64,000 bases of DNA from Dielma sp000508965 (GCA_000508965.1 BAHV02000001.1:1-64000); one strand, 5' to 3'; counted from the stretch's first letter, positions 1-8,653 are shown. Notes: generated from the sequence alone by a model not told the origin. Numbers and translations are program-made.

Positions 1-77
<77 letters not shown>

Positions 78-204
78 ATTGACTCTTTATGTTTGAACCG
101 CTTGCGCGTGTTCTGTATTCTTCCGTGAATTACTTCAAATTTCTTTGACGTTTCCTGTTCAGTTTTCAAAGATCGAGCTGCTTTGCACTCGTGAGTGCTT
201 ATCT

Positions 205-233
205 ATCTTACCACCCGGCAACTTTTCTGTCAA
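205..233 (-). promoter_or_regulatory. rRNA promoter, proximal (P2)
   Basis: On the minus strand TTGACA (228-233), exactly 17 bp, then TAAGAT (205-210). It points into the 16S gene and lies about 130 bp upstream of the mature 5' end. A perfect inverted repeat GCACTCACGAGTGC follows it in the leader (184-197). Confidence 0.8.
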
Positions 234-285
234 CACTTTTTTTAAGAACTTTTTCTTGTGTGACCCGCTTCCCGAGTGCCTGTAT

Positions 286-314
286 ATAATACCAAAACCC
301 GCTTCCCATGTCAA
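286..314 (-). promoter_or_regulatory. rRNA promoter, distal (P1)
   Basis: On the minus strand TTGACA (309-314), a 17-bp spacer, then TATTAT (286-291). It is the second of two tandem consensus promoters about 80 bp apart, the usual layout for rRNA operons in low-GC Gram-positives. Confidence 0.8.
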
Positions 315-576
315 CATTATTTTTTACTTTTTTTAAAACTTTTTCGCTTATTATTCATGCCTTATTCATGTGAATTTTTAGTCACAAATTTGTAAGCGGT
401 TCATGTCCTGATTTTACGGCCTTACGCTTAAATTTTCCTTCACTTTGTATGATCTCAGCCTTTCCCCTAGTATCGTATGCGCAATCATTTACTTGGCGGA
501 AGCAGTTACAAGAAAAGGCGTCCTCGATATTGAAGCACTCCCCTTAATTTATTACATGTCTTGAGTTCACCAGCTG

Positions 577-636
577 CTATGAATTTTCATTTTCAGCAAC
601 AGCGGCACCAGCTTCATTCTTTAATTTTTTAGACAT
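577..636 (-). pseudogene. catalase N-terminus remnant
   Basis: A 19-codon reading frame with a ribosome site (AAAGAGGAACAGACG before ATG) encodes MSKKLKNEAGAAVAENENS and then a stop. This closely resembles the opening of heme catalases (KatA type: M-S-K-K-L-x-x-x-x-G-x-P-V-x-x-N-x-N-S, followed by M-T-A-G). Right after the stop, another frame reads A-A-G-E, which could be the eroded M-T-A-G. No further catalase sequence is recognisable in 330-576, so at most the first few dozen codons survive. An unrelated small peptide gene is the alternative. Confidence 0.45.
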
Positions 637-845
637 CGTCTGTTCCTCTTTACTAAGCCGAATCAAGTGTTTCATAAACAGAGGTCAAATTAAATCTCAT
701 ACCATAAGAATGAGAATCCCAAATCAAAGGCAGCCTTTATATTATGCTTACTTCCACCCTCTTTATTTAACATCAATTCCTGGCTCAGAAATCATAGCTT
801 TGCAAAGGCAAGCGATCGCTCTTTAAAGTTCTATCACATAAAAAA

Positions 846-870
846 AGATGAAACAGCAATGATTTCATCT
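846..870 (-). terminator. terminator after lipoprotein gene
   Basis: Stem AGATGAAA (846-853) pairs with TTTCATCT (863-870). On the minus strand it is followed by a run of seven T. It sits just after the stop codon of the lipoprotein gene at 873. Confidence 0.75.
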
Positions 871-872
871 CT

Positions 873-1985
873 TTAGTAATAGATACAATTATAATGCAGC
901 GGCAGATGCAGTTCCGTATAAATTCTCGGTGCTTCATAAACCAATTCAGAATCAACCGCGATTGCCGGCACATCAGCTTTAACTCCCTGACCATGCATAT
1001 CATACCCATAAATATTATAGATTGGTACCGCATCATACTGATAATCCTGATTGGCATAGGTTAATTCAACGGCTCTGATATCCATGGGCAAATTCAATTC
1101 AGGATCTATTACCTGAAGCTGCACAACGGCTTCATATGGATCAAGCAGCAAACTATTGCCGACATATTCACCATTCAGACAACTGATTGTAAAACTGGTC
1201 AATCCTTTCTCATCAAATTCAACATTGATGCGCTGAAAAGCCTGCGCAAGTAACTGATCAGTCATAGAAGATGTTCTTTCATTATATATATAGCCATGGT
1301 ATTCATTTTGAAGCGTTCCATCAACAAGCTGCGTTTTCGTATCAACCTGGATGATAGGTTTTTCAAAATTCACAAGTACGCTTAGATACTGAGTATAGAA
1401 AAACTCAGCCGCTGCCTTGATTCCCTGCTCACTGTACTCATATACAAAATCTTCATCATAAGGTACATTTAATTCCACAACAATGCTGCCATTTTGTTTA
1501 ATCAAAAGATTTCCCTCTTTAAAAACGGCCAGCAATTCACTTTGGGTACTCATTAATTCAGTTTCATGAGCAATATTAAAATCTTCGGCACGAAAATCAA
1601 GTGGTTCATAATAATCATAGCTGATTATGTCCACATTTAAAGCAGCTGCCATTAAATCTGCTTTTATCCGCATCTGGTCTTCATTCAGCGCTGTCTTATG
1701 ATATACCGGCAAACTCGTCAGTGAATCGAAGTTATCCAGATTAAATTTGCTGTTTAAAGCTCTTTCAATGTCAGCTTGACTCAGCAGGCGGTCATCGCTC
1801 ATGCCCGGCTCCTCATACAACGTATATCCTGCAGAAAAATAACTGTATTCTAAATTATCTTCAACACCCGGAATCGGATCAACCAAAGCATTCTTTGGCG
1901 CTTCCATTTCTAATTTCCATTTCGGCTCAGCAGCTGTACAAGCACTAAGTAAAATTGCCAACAATACTAAACTAATTCCTCTCAT
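873..1985 (-). CDS. exported lipoprotein of unknown function
   Basis: About 370 aa. The start at 1985 is chosen because AAGGAG lies 7 nt upstream; an upstream in-frame start at 2024 has no such site. The N-terminus is a short lipoprotein signal (RGISLVLLAILL then the lipobox L-S-A-C), so the mature protein would be anchored to the outer face of the membrane by Cys. The rest is acidic and soluble, with many Tyr and Asp and no domain I can name. It stands alone with its own terminator, downstream of the decayed lipoprotein at 2115-3258. Localisation is well supported; function is unknown. Confidence 0.85.
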   Translation of the reverse strand: MRGISLVLLAILLSACTAAEPKWKLEMEAPKNALVDPIPGVEDNLEYSYFSAGYTLYEEPGMSDDRLLSQADIERALNSKFNLDNFDSLTSLPVYHKTALNEDQMRIKADLMAAALNVDIISYDYYEPLDFRAEDFNIAHETELMSTQSELLAVFKEGNLLIKQNGSIVVELNVPYDEDFVYEYSEQGIKAAAEFFYTQYLSVLVNFEKPIIQVDTKTQLVDGTLQNEYHGYIYNERTSSMTDQLLAQAFQRINVEFDEKGLTSFTISCLNGEYVGNSLLLDPYEAVVQLQVIDPELNLPMDIRAVELTYANQDYQYDAVPIYNIYGYDMHGQGVKADVPAIAVDSELVYEAPRIYTELHLPLHYNCIYY

Positions 1986-2114
1986 AAGAACTCCTTCTTT
2001 ATTCATTATCTTATATTTTACCACAGATTTAATAAGTTGAAACGGGAAGTTAGCTCCACCGTCATTTCATGTGTCACTCTGATTCATGGTCCGGCTGTAT
2101 ATATAAAGTTTAAG

Positions 2115-3258
2115 TTACTGGTATTGATAAAATATATATGGGTCTTTTTGCGGATAACCAAATTCGGCAGTTTCAAAAATCTTCTCACTATAAAAATAAA
2201 GATTCTTTTTTTCATCAATATAATAGACTAAATCAGCCGCTGACAGATCATCTGCATAACAGTTTTCCTGCTTATCATCACAGACACCTAGTCCTTTAGC
2301 TTGCAGCTGATTAAACAAGCTTGTCTCAATGCTCTTTTCATCAAGCATAAATGAATCCAGCACGTCCTGAGCCTCAAGCAGCTCACCATTATGCAGATCA
2401 ATATTAAAGGTATTAAACTTTTTTTCAATTACACCATTCTCTTTATAATATGCGGTAAGTATCCTGACAATCTGAAGAATAACTATATTTTTCAAATACT
2501 TGCTGTCATCCTCATAAGTAACCAGCAGCACATCCTGGGTCTGCTTGATGATTACCGCCAACTTACTGCCATAGCTCAAGATTTTTTCATAAGCATAATA
2601 AACGTCGGTGAAAGTCTCTGAATCAACATTCTCTAAAAGCAAATCAATTTTTCATCAACCTCAAGCATTACAAAACGGATATTATAAACCAAATCATTTA
2701 CATGATCTTTTATATTCCTCAGTTGTATAGAATACTTTCTGTTCTGCTTTAATCAATTGCAGAGAATACATCTTCGCATATATGCAATAAACCATGAGTC
2801 AAGCCATGATTAATTTACGGCTGCTTTCTTCCTTTCCATCATGACAGTAAAACGATTGTTATGATCAATTTCCGAAACTGCCTCAATTTACTGTAAACAA
2901 GCGCATCCTCTGTATATACAAATGAGTTGACAATATAATTTCCTTCCAATTACTTTAATACTTTGACTGTAAATCAGTTAAAGTATATCTGCATAAAAAA
3001 TTAACCACATTATCATTGTCTAAATGAGCAGCACTGTAATACAATTCATTATTTTCAACATACTATGCCATCAGATAATCATACTCGCTCATATTCAGCA
3101 TTTCGGTATCCAACAGTTTTTTAGCTGTATACAGGCAGTTCAGTTTTAACCGGCATTGGCTTTGCCTTAGCTGACGAGCTGTTTTCAGGCTTTTCTTTTG
3201 CGCACGAGGTAAGCATCAGCAGACATAGGAAACATTATAATGATTTACCTATTTTCAT
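2115..3258 (-). pseudogene. decayed lipoprotein, DUF3298/RsiV-like
   Basis: One gene broken into pieces. It opens at 3258 behind AAAGGTGG with a lipoprotein signal interrupted by a stop (M-K-I-G-K-S-L, stop, then C-F-L-C-L-L-M-L-T-S-C). It continues with a charged linker, shifts frame near 3135, hits further stops, and ends in a 175-codon open stretch (2115-2642). That stretch has the pattern F-N-I-D-L-H-N-G-E-L-L followed by a Tyr-rich end, as in DUF3298/RsiV-type extracellular domains. The family match is by eye. The stray fragment at 5681-5824 resembles its C-terminus. Confidence 0.75.
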
Positions 3259-3280
3259 CTTGATACCACCTTTTTATTTA

Positions 3281-3727
3281 TTAACCTTGGTATCTTTTTA
3301 AATTTATACCGAGCAGCGTTATTCCCATGTTCGTCATCTCAATGCAGATAAACAACGCGATACTATTTCCAGTCTGAATTAATTGAAATTTATAAATAAG
3401 GAAAGCAATAACAATCAGCATAACCACAGCTATTAAACTGATAATGTATATCACAGCCTTGGGCAGCAGCAAACTCATTTCACTATATTTCTTCAGAGGT
3501 TTAAACACAATCAGATAGAAGATACAGCAAAGCGTATATATTATAATAATTGAATATCTGATGATAAGTTCCCTATATTCAGGAAATAACGAACTTAAAA
3601 CACTAAGTTCCATCTCAAAAGCCGGATAACCATAGATACCCAATTGGCATAAAACTATATTTATAAAAGTAAGAACTCCAAAAAGTATAAACGCATCATT
3701 CAATGCACTCACCAGTTTTATTTTCAT
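3281..3727 (-). CDS. small integral membrane protein
   Basis: 148 aa with four predicted membrane helices (about residues 12-32, 58-78, 88-110, 117-138). The start at 3727 has GGGGAG 5 nt upstream. No family is recognised. It follows a broken 36-codon membrane peptide (3762-3871) by 34 nt and precedes the decayed lipoprotein by 22 nt, so the three probably formed one operon (small membrane peptide, membrane protein, lipoprotein). With the lipoprotein broken, this gene may be an orphan on its way to loss. Confidence 0.7.
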   Translation of the reverse strand: MKIKLVSALNDAFILFGVLTFINIVLCQLGIYGYPAFEMELSVLSSLFPEYRELIIRYSIIIIYTLCCIFYLIVFKPLKKYSEMSLLLPKAVIYIISLIAVVMLIVIAFLIYKFQLIQTGNSIALFICIEMTNMGITLLGINLKRYQG

Positions 3728-3761
3728 GCTTCTCCCCTATAAAATCAGTCTAATCAGACTG

Positions 3762-3871
3762 CTATTTTGACTTTTTTCTCAAAAATCGAATAATTTCATA
3801 AGCTGCTCTGAGCACAGCCACACAAATAAGTAATAGTATTAATTCTCCATGCCAATAACGCCGTTAAACAT
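3762..3871 (-). pseudogene. small membrane protein ORF with one-base frameshift
   Basis: A very good ribosome site (AAAGGGAGGAATAATT) precedes ATG at 3871, but that frame stops after 10 codons (M-F-N-G-V-I-G-M-E-N). Shifting back one base within GAGAAT opens a hydrophobic helix (L-I-L-L-L-I-C-V-A-V-L) and a basic tail ending in K-K-S-K, stop at 3762. Adding one base gives exactly 37 codons. This could be a deletion, a sequencing error or a programmed shift; no classical slippery site is obvious. Confidence 0.45.
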
Positions 3872-3890
3872 AATTATTCCTCCCTTTGAG

Positions 3891-4373
3891 TTAATACCCA
3901 CACTTCTTTAGATAATTTTATTATACTGTAACAAAGTAAAATATTCTACGAAAAGGGCTGTAAAGATGGAATACAAGCCTGTGATGTAATAATCTCCCGT
4001 ATAAAAAAAGCCCTGTAAGGCTAATTTTTAATTTTAATCCTCTTAAAATTTCATGTTATTCCTATTCATAAATATAGTGTTTCTGTTTTTTAATTAACAA
4101 GGCATCATCCGCCAAGCCTTCCACATCATATGGTGGCTAGCAACTATTAAATTTTATTTGGCTGTCTGATGAATTCATTTAATATATCCTAAAATATATC
4201 CCACAACAGAAAAATTCATCTTAAAGAAGAATATTTTTGTTTAATGATATCATCAAAAAAATATTCAATAACTGACAGCTTAAGAATGTTTATTGAATAA
4301 TTTTTTTATAACAGACATCCCCCTTTTTCCAAAATAATTCTAATGCTGATAATAATTAAATATAAACAGAACC
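3891..4373. other. intergenic, no gene seen
   Basis: AT-rich stretch of 483 bp between the small membrane operon and the aldo/keto reductase. No reading frame with a ribosome site and no recognisable RNA gene is visible. A weak hairpin (AAAAAGCC / GGCTAATTTTT, about 4004-4029) could be a terminator. Confidence 0.5.
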
Positions 4374-5300
4374 CTACGGCAGCTTTCTTTCGATAGCTTT
4401 AGTATAAATGTGATACCAATCTTCCCGGCTTAATTCAATTGAACAGCCTGCTGCCATTTCTTTAAGATGCTTTGTTTTGGTTGTGCCAAAAATAGGCTGC
4501 ATGTTTGCTGGATGACGTAAAATCCAAGCGATTACGATTGCTGATTTACTTACTTGATATCTTTCAGCATATTCCTGCAGGCAATCATTAAAAGCAGCAT
4601 AATTAGGATTATCAAGGAATGTTCCTTCTGCCCAAGATGCCTGCATGATCGACCATGCCTGAATCGTAATATCTTCCATACGGCAATACTCAAGGATACT
4701 GCCGTCATGATCTAAAGCTTGTTCCTCTTTCATATTGGCAAAAATACCGCTATTGATCATGCCGCAGTGAATCGGACTGAATTGCAGCTGATTAAACATC
4801 AGTTTTTGATCTAGATGCTTCTGCAGCATCTGAATCTGCATACTATTCATATTGGAAACACCAAAGTATTTTACTTTGCCGCTTTGCTGAAGCTCGTTGA
4901 AAGCCTCTGCCACTTCATCGAATTCCATTAATGTATCAGGTCGATGCAGCAATAATACATCTAAATATCCGCACTGTAATCGTTCAATACTTTGATTGAC
5001 CGAATTAAGTATATGCTCCTTACTGAAATCATAATAACCGACTATCCCTTTACGTATGGCACATTTACTTTGAATTATCATTTTTTCACGATATTCAGGA
5101 TGCTGTTTTAACACTTCGCCGAATAATATCTCTGACTGACCGCCGCCATAAATATCCGCGTGATCAAAGAAATTGACCCCTTCATCCATCGCGCAAACAA
5201 TTAAATCATTAAGCTCTTTAACACTCAGTCCAGAAATACGCATACAGCCGAATACTAAACGTGATACTTCTAAATCTTGATTCAGTTTTAAATATTTCAT
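4374..5300 (-). CDS. aldo/keto reductase, YdhF type
   Basis: 308 aa NAD(P)H-dependent oxidoreductase with a TIM-barrel fold. The AKR tetrad is visible: Asp and Tyr in D-H-A-D-I-Y-G-G-G, Lys in S-K-C-A-I-R-K-G, His in L-L-L-H-R-P-D. The later G-V-S-N-M and the C-terminal P-I-F-G-T-T cofactor region are also present. The start at 5300 has GAGG 9 nt upstream and matches the family start M-K-Y; the in-frame ATG at 5324 lacks a site. It stands alone between accessory genes. The substrate cannot be deduced; the closest group is the E. coli YdhF oxidoreductases. Confidence 0.93.
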   Translation of the reverse strand: MKYLKLNQDLEVSRLVFGCMRISGLSVKELNDLIVCAMDEGVNFFDHADIYGGGQSEILFGEVLKQHPEYREKMIIQSKCAIRKGIVGYYDFSKEHILNSVNQSIERLQCGYLDVLLLHRPDTLMEFDEVAEAFNELQQSGKVKYFGVSNMNSMQIQMLQKHLDQKLMFNQLQFSPIHCGMINSGIFANMKEEQALDHDGSILEYCRMEDITIQAWSIMQASWAEGTFLDNPNYAAFNDCLQEYAERYQVSKSAIVIAWILRHPANMQPIFGTTKTKHLKEMAAGCSIELSREDWYHIYTKAIERKLP

Positions 5301-5346
5301 AGTTATTTTCCTCGCTGTATTCATTGTAGCATACTTAAGTTAAACT

Positions 5347-5556
5347 TCAAATCATGCATTTAAGAATAAACATTGCAGGATAATCAGTATCACTAACTAT
5401 ATCTTCCTTTTGATGAATCACTTTATAGTACTCACCGGCAATTATAATGGCTCCTAACAGCTGAAGTATGATTCTAAATGAATTAGAAGCGTTTAAACTA
5501 TATAGTATTGATACACCTACAAAAACAGCTAAAATCAATAAATATATTTTTTTCAT
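5347..5556 (-). CDS. small membrane protein, unknown
   Basis: 69 aa with two hydrophobic helices (residues about 3-22 and 28-43) and a short charged C-terminus. The start at 5556 is set by GAGGAGGAG 6 nt upstream. No family is recognised. It lies 46 nt upstream of the aldo/keto reductase start and could be cotranscribed with it. Confidence 0.6.
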   Translation of the reverse strand: MKKIYLLILAVFVGVSILYSLNASNSFRIILQLLGAIIIAGEYYKVIHQKEDIVSDTDYPAMFILKCMI

Positions 5557-5680
5557 ATGTCTCCTCCTCAATATTCTATCATTTCTTCTTATACTGGCTG
5601 ATTGTTATACCTTTACGCAGAAGCAGACACTAATAGAGAAGCAGGTTATTCTTATCTATTTTTTCAATCATGATTCATAT

Positions 5681-5824
5681 TCAAAAAAACAAATCTTCAC
5701 CTACAAATGGATAACCGAATTCTACATTTTCAAAAATTTTATCACAATAAATATGAAGCTTTTGTTCTTCATCAACATAATAAATTAAATCTGAAATGGA
5801 CAAATCATCTTCATAACAATTACT
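5681..5824 (-). pseudogene. orphan C-terminal fragment of the DUF3298-like lipoprotein
   Basis: A 47-codon stretch without a start, preceded by a stop. It aligns without gaps to the C-terminus of the decayed lipoprotein at 2115-2642: N-C-Y-x-D-D-L-S-x-x-D-L-x-Y-Y-x-D-E near the start and K-I-F-E-x-x-E-F-G-Y-P near the end, with roughly half the residues identical by eye. Nothing upstream continues the homology, so this is the 3' remnant of a second copy lost by deletion. Confidence 0.75.
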
Positions 5825-5861
5825 TTAGCATTATATGGCAGATCTAACCAGCACGGGTATG

Positions 5862-6747
5862 TCACAAAACTAATAAAAAAAGCAATACACTCAAGAAGAT
5901 TTTGATTGACATAGTTAAATGAATACCTTGTTTTATCGTTTCCCAAGCATCTTTAAAACTTAAATCAAGCCTAGCATAATATTTTTTTTGAAAAAATAAT
6001 ATACTAAAACTGTATTCATTATAGCAATAATTAAAACTGTTAAGTTGCCTATCATGCTCACAGAACTATAAATACTACTAACGAAATTAACTGATGAATG
6101 AATGAGTATAGCAGGAATCAAATTACGACAATCAAGGGTTGCCTTAATTAAAATAACACTAACTACATACCTTAATATGAAAGATAAATCTAAACCATGC
6201 ACAACAGCAAAAAAGAATGAAGTAAAAAAATTGCCGCTGTTTCACTGTACTTATTCAATATATTAAAGATTACTCCACGAAAAGTTATTTCTTCAAAAAA
6301 CGGCGCTAACAGACATCCTCGAATGATTTGAATAACAAACATACTTATTTCTGATGAATTGTTGTTTACTAAAGCTAAATGGTTAGGAATAGGCAGTTTA
6401 AATATTAGGGTGATTGCAGCAAAAGTCAGGGCTATTACAATGATTAATATTATGAGAATGCTTATTGTTTCACAGCAAAGAGCTGAATACACAGCTAAAT
6501 CCTTGATTTTCATATGATTTTGTTTAAAGAAATCAGTAATACTTATATTGTACTTAGACGCTAACTTTAAATAACAACGTAACGATATGATTGAAAATAC
6601 GATTGTATTTAGTATTATTACATACTCATTCAAGAAACCGCCTAAAACAAATGAATATAAATAAATCAGGATACCTGTTGTAATAACGGCAAAAAAATGT
6701 GTTTTGAATATATCTGTGATTGCTTGATGCAATTCTTCTCTAAACAT
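5862..6747 (-). pseudogene. CPBP intramembrane protease (Abi/CAAX type) with two one-base frameshifts
   Basis: Three frames make one membrane protein. From 6747 (ribosome site AAAGAGGG) it reads to the CPBP motif E-E-I-T-F-R-G near residue 158. A run of seven T at 6224-6230 then shifts frame. The next frame supplies the F-x-x-x-H motif (F-F-F-A-V-V-H-G) and H-S-S-V-N. A run of eight A near 5990 shifts again to a last hydrophobic helix ending at 5862. Adding one base to each run gives exactly 296 codons. CPBP proteases process small peptides or serve in bacteriocin self-immunity. Decay, phase variation or homopolymer errors are possible. Confidence 0.8.
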
Positions 6748-6760
6748 ACCATCGCCCTCT

Positions 6761-6811
6761 TTAATTCAACTTTCCAACATTATAATAAAGAGTGAAAAAT
6801 GGCCTCTGCAT
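6761..6811 (-). CDS. possible 16-aa leader peptide
   Basis: ATG at 6811 has AAGGAG 7 nt upstream and encodes MQRPFFTLYYNVGKLN, ending 13 nt before the CPBP protease start. The 5' half lies within a long inverted repeat (AGTGAAAAATG at 6791-6801 with CATTTTTCACT near 6837-6847). It could be a leader peptide for the protease gene or a chance frame. Confidence 0.2.
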   Translation of the reverse strand: MQRPFFTLYYNVGKLN

Positions 6812-6900
6812 TGGCTTACTCCTTGTGCATAGTATCATTTTTCACTTTTTTGATTTCTAGATTCGTAATTTATTTACTTTTGCAATTATGATAAACAACC

Positions 6901-7202
6901 TTATGAAATTAATAAAGAAAATTTACAAACCCAATTACTTTTGTCATTTGGTCTCGCACACTCATTACCAGTTGCAGTATTATACTGTATCAACCAATAT
7001 TTTTTATTAGCAGCGTCATAATGTACATAAACTGATGCTATTTCACTTGGTTCCGCGTCCTTAATTGCTTTGATACCATTCAATACTACGTTTCCAATAC
7101 CCTTTAATATAGCATTTCGTACTTCTTCATAAATTAATTCGCCGATTGGATTTGATACAATTATAAGTAAATTAATATGCATAGGAACTGTATTGTTTTC
7201 AT
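6901..7202 (-). pseudogene. exported Cys-containing protein, signal peptide out of frame
   Basis: A strong ribosome site (AAAGGAGGAGG) precedes ATG at 7202, which opens a signal-like start (M-K-T-I-Q-F-L-C-I-L-I-Y-L) and then a stop. The main open frame (93 codons from 7182) is offset by 20 nt, so an indel separates signal peptide and mature part. The mature part ends with a Cys pair in C-A-R-P-N-D-K-S-N-W-V-C-K, like the C-terminal S-W-V-C-K-Y of the exported protein at 8646. Its leader carries the same CTTGCAAG palindrome as two other operons here. Confidence 0.6.
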
Positions 7203-7224
7203 TTATACCTCCTCCTTTAGTTTT

Positions 7225-7244
7225 ACAATTCTTGCAAGATTTGT
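7225..7244. promoter_or_regulatory. CTTGCAAG palindrome, copy a
   Basis: ACAATTCTTGCAAGATTTGT is a near-perfect 20-bp palindrome just upstream of the exported-protein gene starting at 7202. Copies at 9234-9254 and 12680-12699 occupy the same position in their promoters, and the flanking 20 bp (TTGATAAGTGTG type) are also conserved. Likely an operator of a shared regulator. Confidence 0.6.
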
Positions 7245-7248
7245 TACT

Positions 7249-7383
7249 TTATTGAAACACACTTATCAAATGCTCTGGAGGAATGAATAAATAAATGATA
7301 CAAGGAATTATAAATATTAAATATGATTCTTTAAATTTATAATATTCATTTAAATTTGCGTTTAATATTTTAAAAGTTACCAT
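7249..7383 (-). pseudogene. truncated copy of the 91-aa membrane protein
   Basis: 44 codons from ATG at 7383. Residues 11-20 (L-N-E-Y-Y-K-F-K-E-S) and the following I-I-P hydrophobic segment align with E-Y-Y-K-F-R-E-S and I-I-P of the protein at 7758-8033, about half its length. No ribosome site is visible. The nucleotide match (GATTCTTTAAATTTATAATATTC against GATTCTCTAAATTTATAATATTC) supports recent duplication. Its 3' end overlaps the promoter region of copy a. Confidence 0.6.
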
Positions 7384-7757
7384 TACACGTTTATGTCAAC
7401 GAATAACAATATCTTTATACTTTTTAACCTCATATTTATTTAGACTTGCTTATTGTTATTCATTCACCTTACTTTTCTTTTTGAATGAACTTCTTAGGAT
7501 TGCTTTTTCCCGATTTATACTATTTCACTAACCTATGTTATATTGTAAACCCATTTTATGTATATCATTGATTTAATTTATTAAAACAAATAGTTTTTAA
7601 TATCTCATGTCCATTTTTGACTGTGATCATGACAATGAAAACTTAATAATAAAATAATCCTAAGCAAAAATCTGCCGCGCTTTCATACTTTTTTAGTGCC
7701 TTCTTGGATTTTAAGTTCAAAAGTTTAACCTATTTCTATCTTTTTAGTCATTCTTCT
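7384..7757. other. intergenic, no gene seen
   Basis: 374 bp of very AT-rich sequence with stops in all frames and no ribosome site with a sensible frame. Probably decayed DNA between the two copies of the exported-protein operon. Confidence 0.5.
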
Positions 7758-8033
7758 TTAGTACAAAGTAAGAAATATTTCATAATGTTCATAAAAGAGG
7801 ATAACAATACTTATTACATAAAAATTTAAAAGTAGATATTTTAATATATTTTTTGAAAAAACAATTTGAAAAACCTTAACTATGCAAAATATGAAAAGTA
7901 AAATTATACGGTAATAAAATGATGGGGCAAGAAACCAAAGAAGCAAAGGGATAATAATAACTAATAGTGATTCTCTAAATTTATAATATTCATAAATAGA
8001 TGTCAATATTATTAACAAAACACTATAACTCAT
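7758..8033 (-). CDS. small polytopic membrane protein of the exported-protein operon
   Basis: 91 aa, almost entirely hydrophobic, with three membrane helices around a charged E-Y-Y-K-F-R-E-S segment. The start at 8033 is set by AAAGGAGGG 6 nt upstream. It is the last gene of the operon 8646-8075-7758 and a truncated copy lies at 7249-7383. Last position, small size and hydrophobicity recall immunity proteins of secreted-peptide operons, but that is inference only. No named family is recognised. Confidence 0.6.
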   Translation of the reverse strand: MSYSVLLIILTSIYEYYKFRESLLVIIIPLLLWFLAPSFYYRIILLFIFCIVKVFQIVFSKNILKYLLLNFYVISIVILFYEHYEIFLTLY

Positions 8034-8074
8034 TAAAATCCCTCCTTTTATTATATCATTTACTGCAACTAAAT

Positions 8075-8653
8075 TTATACGAACATAGGACAAACTTCTT
8101 GTCCTGCAATAGTGACACAACCACCATTCTCAGTTACTCTATACCTGTATAAATACGAGTATGCTCTTTTTGCATCTAATAAATAGTCATTAACTTCAAG
8201 CCCTAATCTTTCTGCTTCCGCAGTGAAACTTAATGAAGACAGAGCTGTCGCCATTGCTGCCGGTGGCAATGGTCCTGCAGCTAAAAGAGTCATTAACGCA
8301 CTTATTTGCGCTAAAGATGTCTTATTTTGCATTTCTATATAGCTTGAACTGGCATTGGCAATAGCATTCATAAAATCGTCAACATAATTAGAAGCTCTAC
8401 CCGTGATATCTACAACAATAGTGCTATAATCATATTCTGTTTCAGGAGATGTAAATATACCATAATCACTTGTAGAGTATAGTGTATATTTATATCCAAG
8501 AATTCCATCATTATCTATTGACCGACTTTCTTTTGTAATATTTTCCAATTCCACTTTCGTTGACTCTTGTGCAAAAATTGTGAAACAGTTAGCGTTCAAT
8601 ATAAAACTTAGTGCCAAAACTGCACTTAAGACTTTTTTAATTAATTTATTCAC
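8075..8653 (-). CDS. exported protein with C-terminal Cys pair
   Basis: 192 aa. GTG start at 8653 with GGAGGTG 7 nt upstream, overlapping the previous gene by 8 nt, so the two are translationally coupled. It has a signal peptide with basic start (M-N-K-L-I-K-K), a hydrophobic core and cleavage near I-F-A-Q. The middle has an Ala/Leu-rich amphipathic stretch (A-A-G-P-L-P-P-A-A-M-A-T-A-L) that might be membrane-active. The C-terminus holds two Cys (G-G-C-V-T-I-A-G-Q-E-V-C-P), probably disulfide-bonded outside the cell. No family is recognised; a secreted effector or antimicrobial is one idea. Confidence 0.7.
   Translation of the reverse strand: MNKLIKKVLSAVLALSFILNANCFTIFAQESTKVELENITKESRSIDNDGILGYKYTLYSTSDYGIFTSPETEYDYSTIVVDITGRASNYVDDFMNAIANASSSYIEMQNKTSLAQISALMTLLAAGPLPPAAMATALSSLSFTAEAERLGLEVNDYLLDAKRAYSYLYRYRVTENGGCVTIAGQEVCPMFV

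Noticed and set aside
145..336. 63-codon plus-strand ORF over the rRNA leader
   Set aside because: It overlaps both rRNA promoters, has no ribosome site and an odd composition; the region is explained by the rRNA leader.
5960..6747. Two separate small membrane genes
   Set aside because: The CPBP motifs are divided between the two frames, and adding one base at each of two homopolymers restores one gene, so they are parts of one gene.
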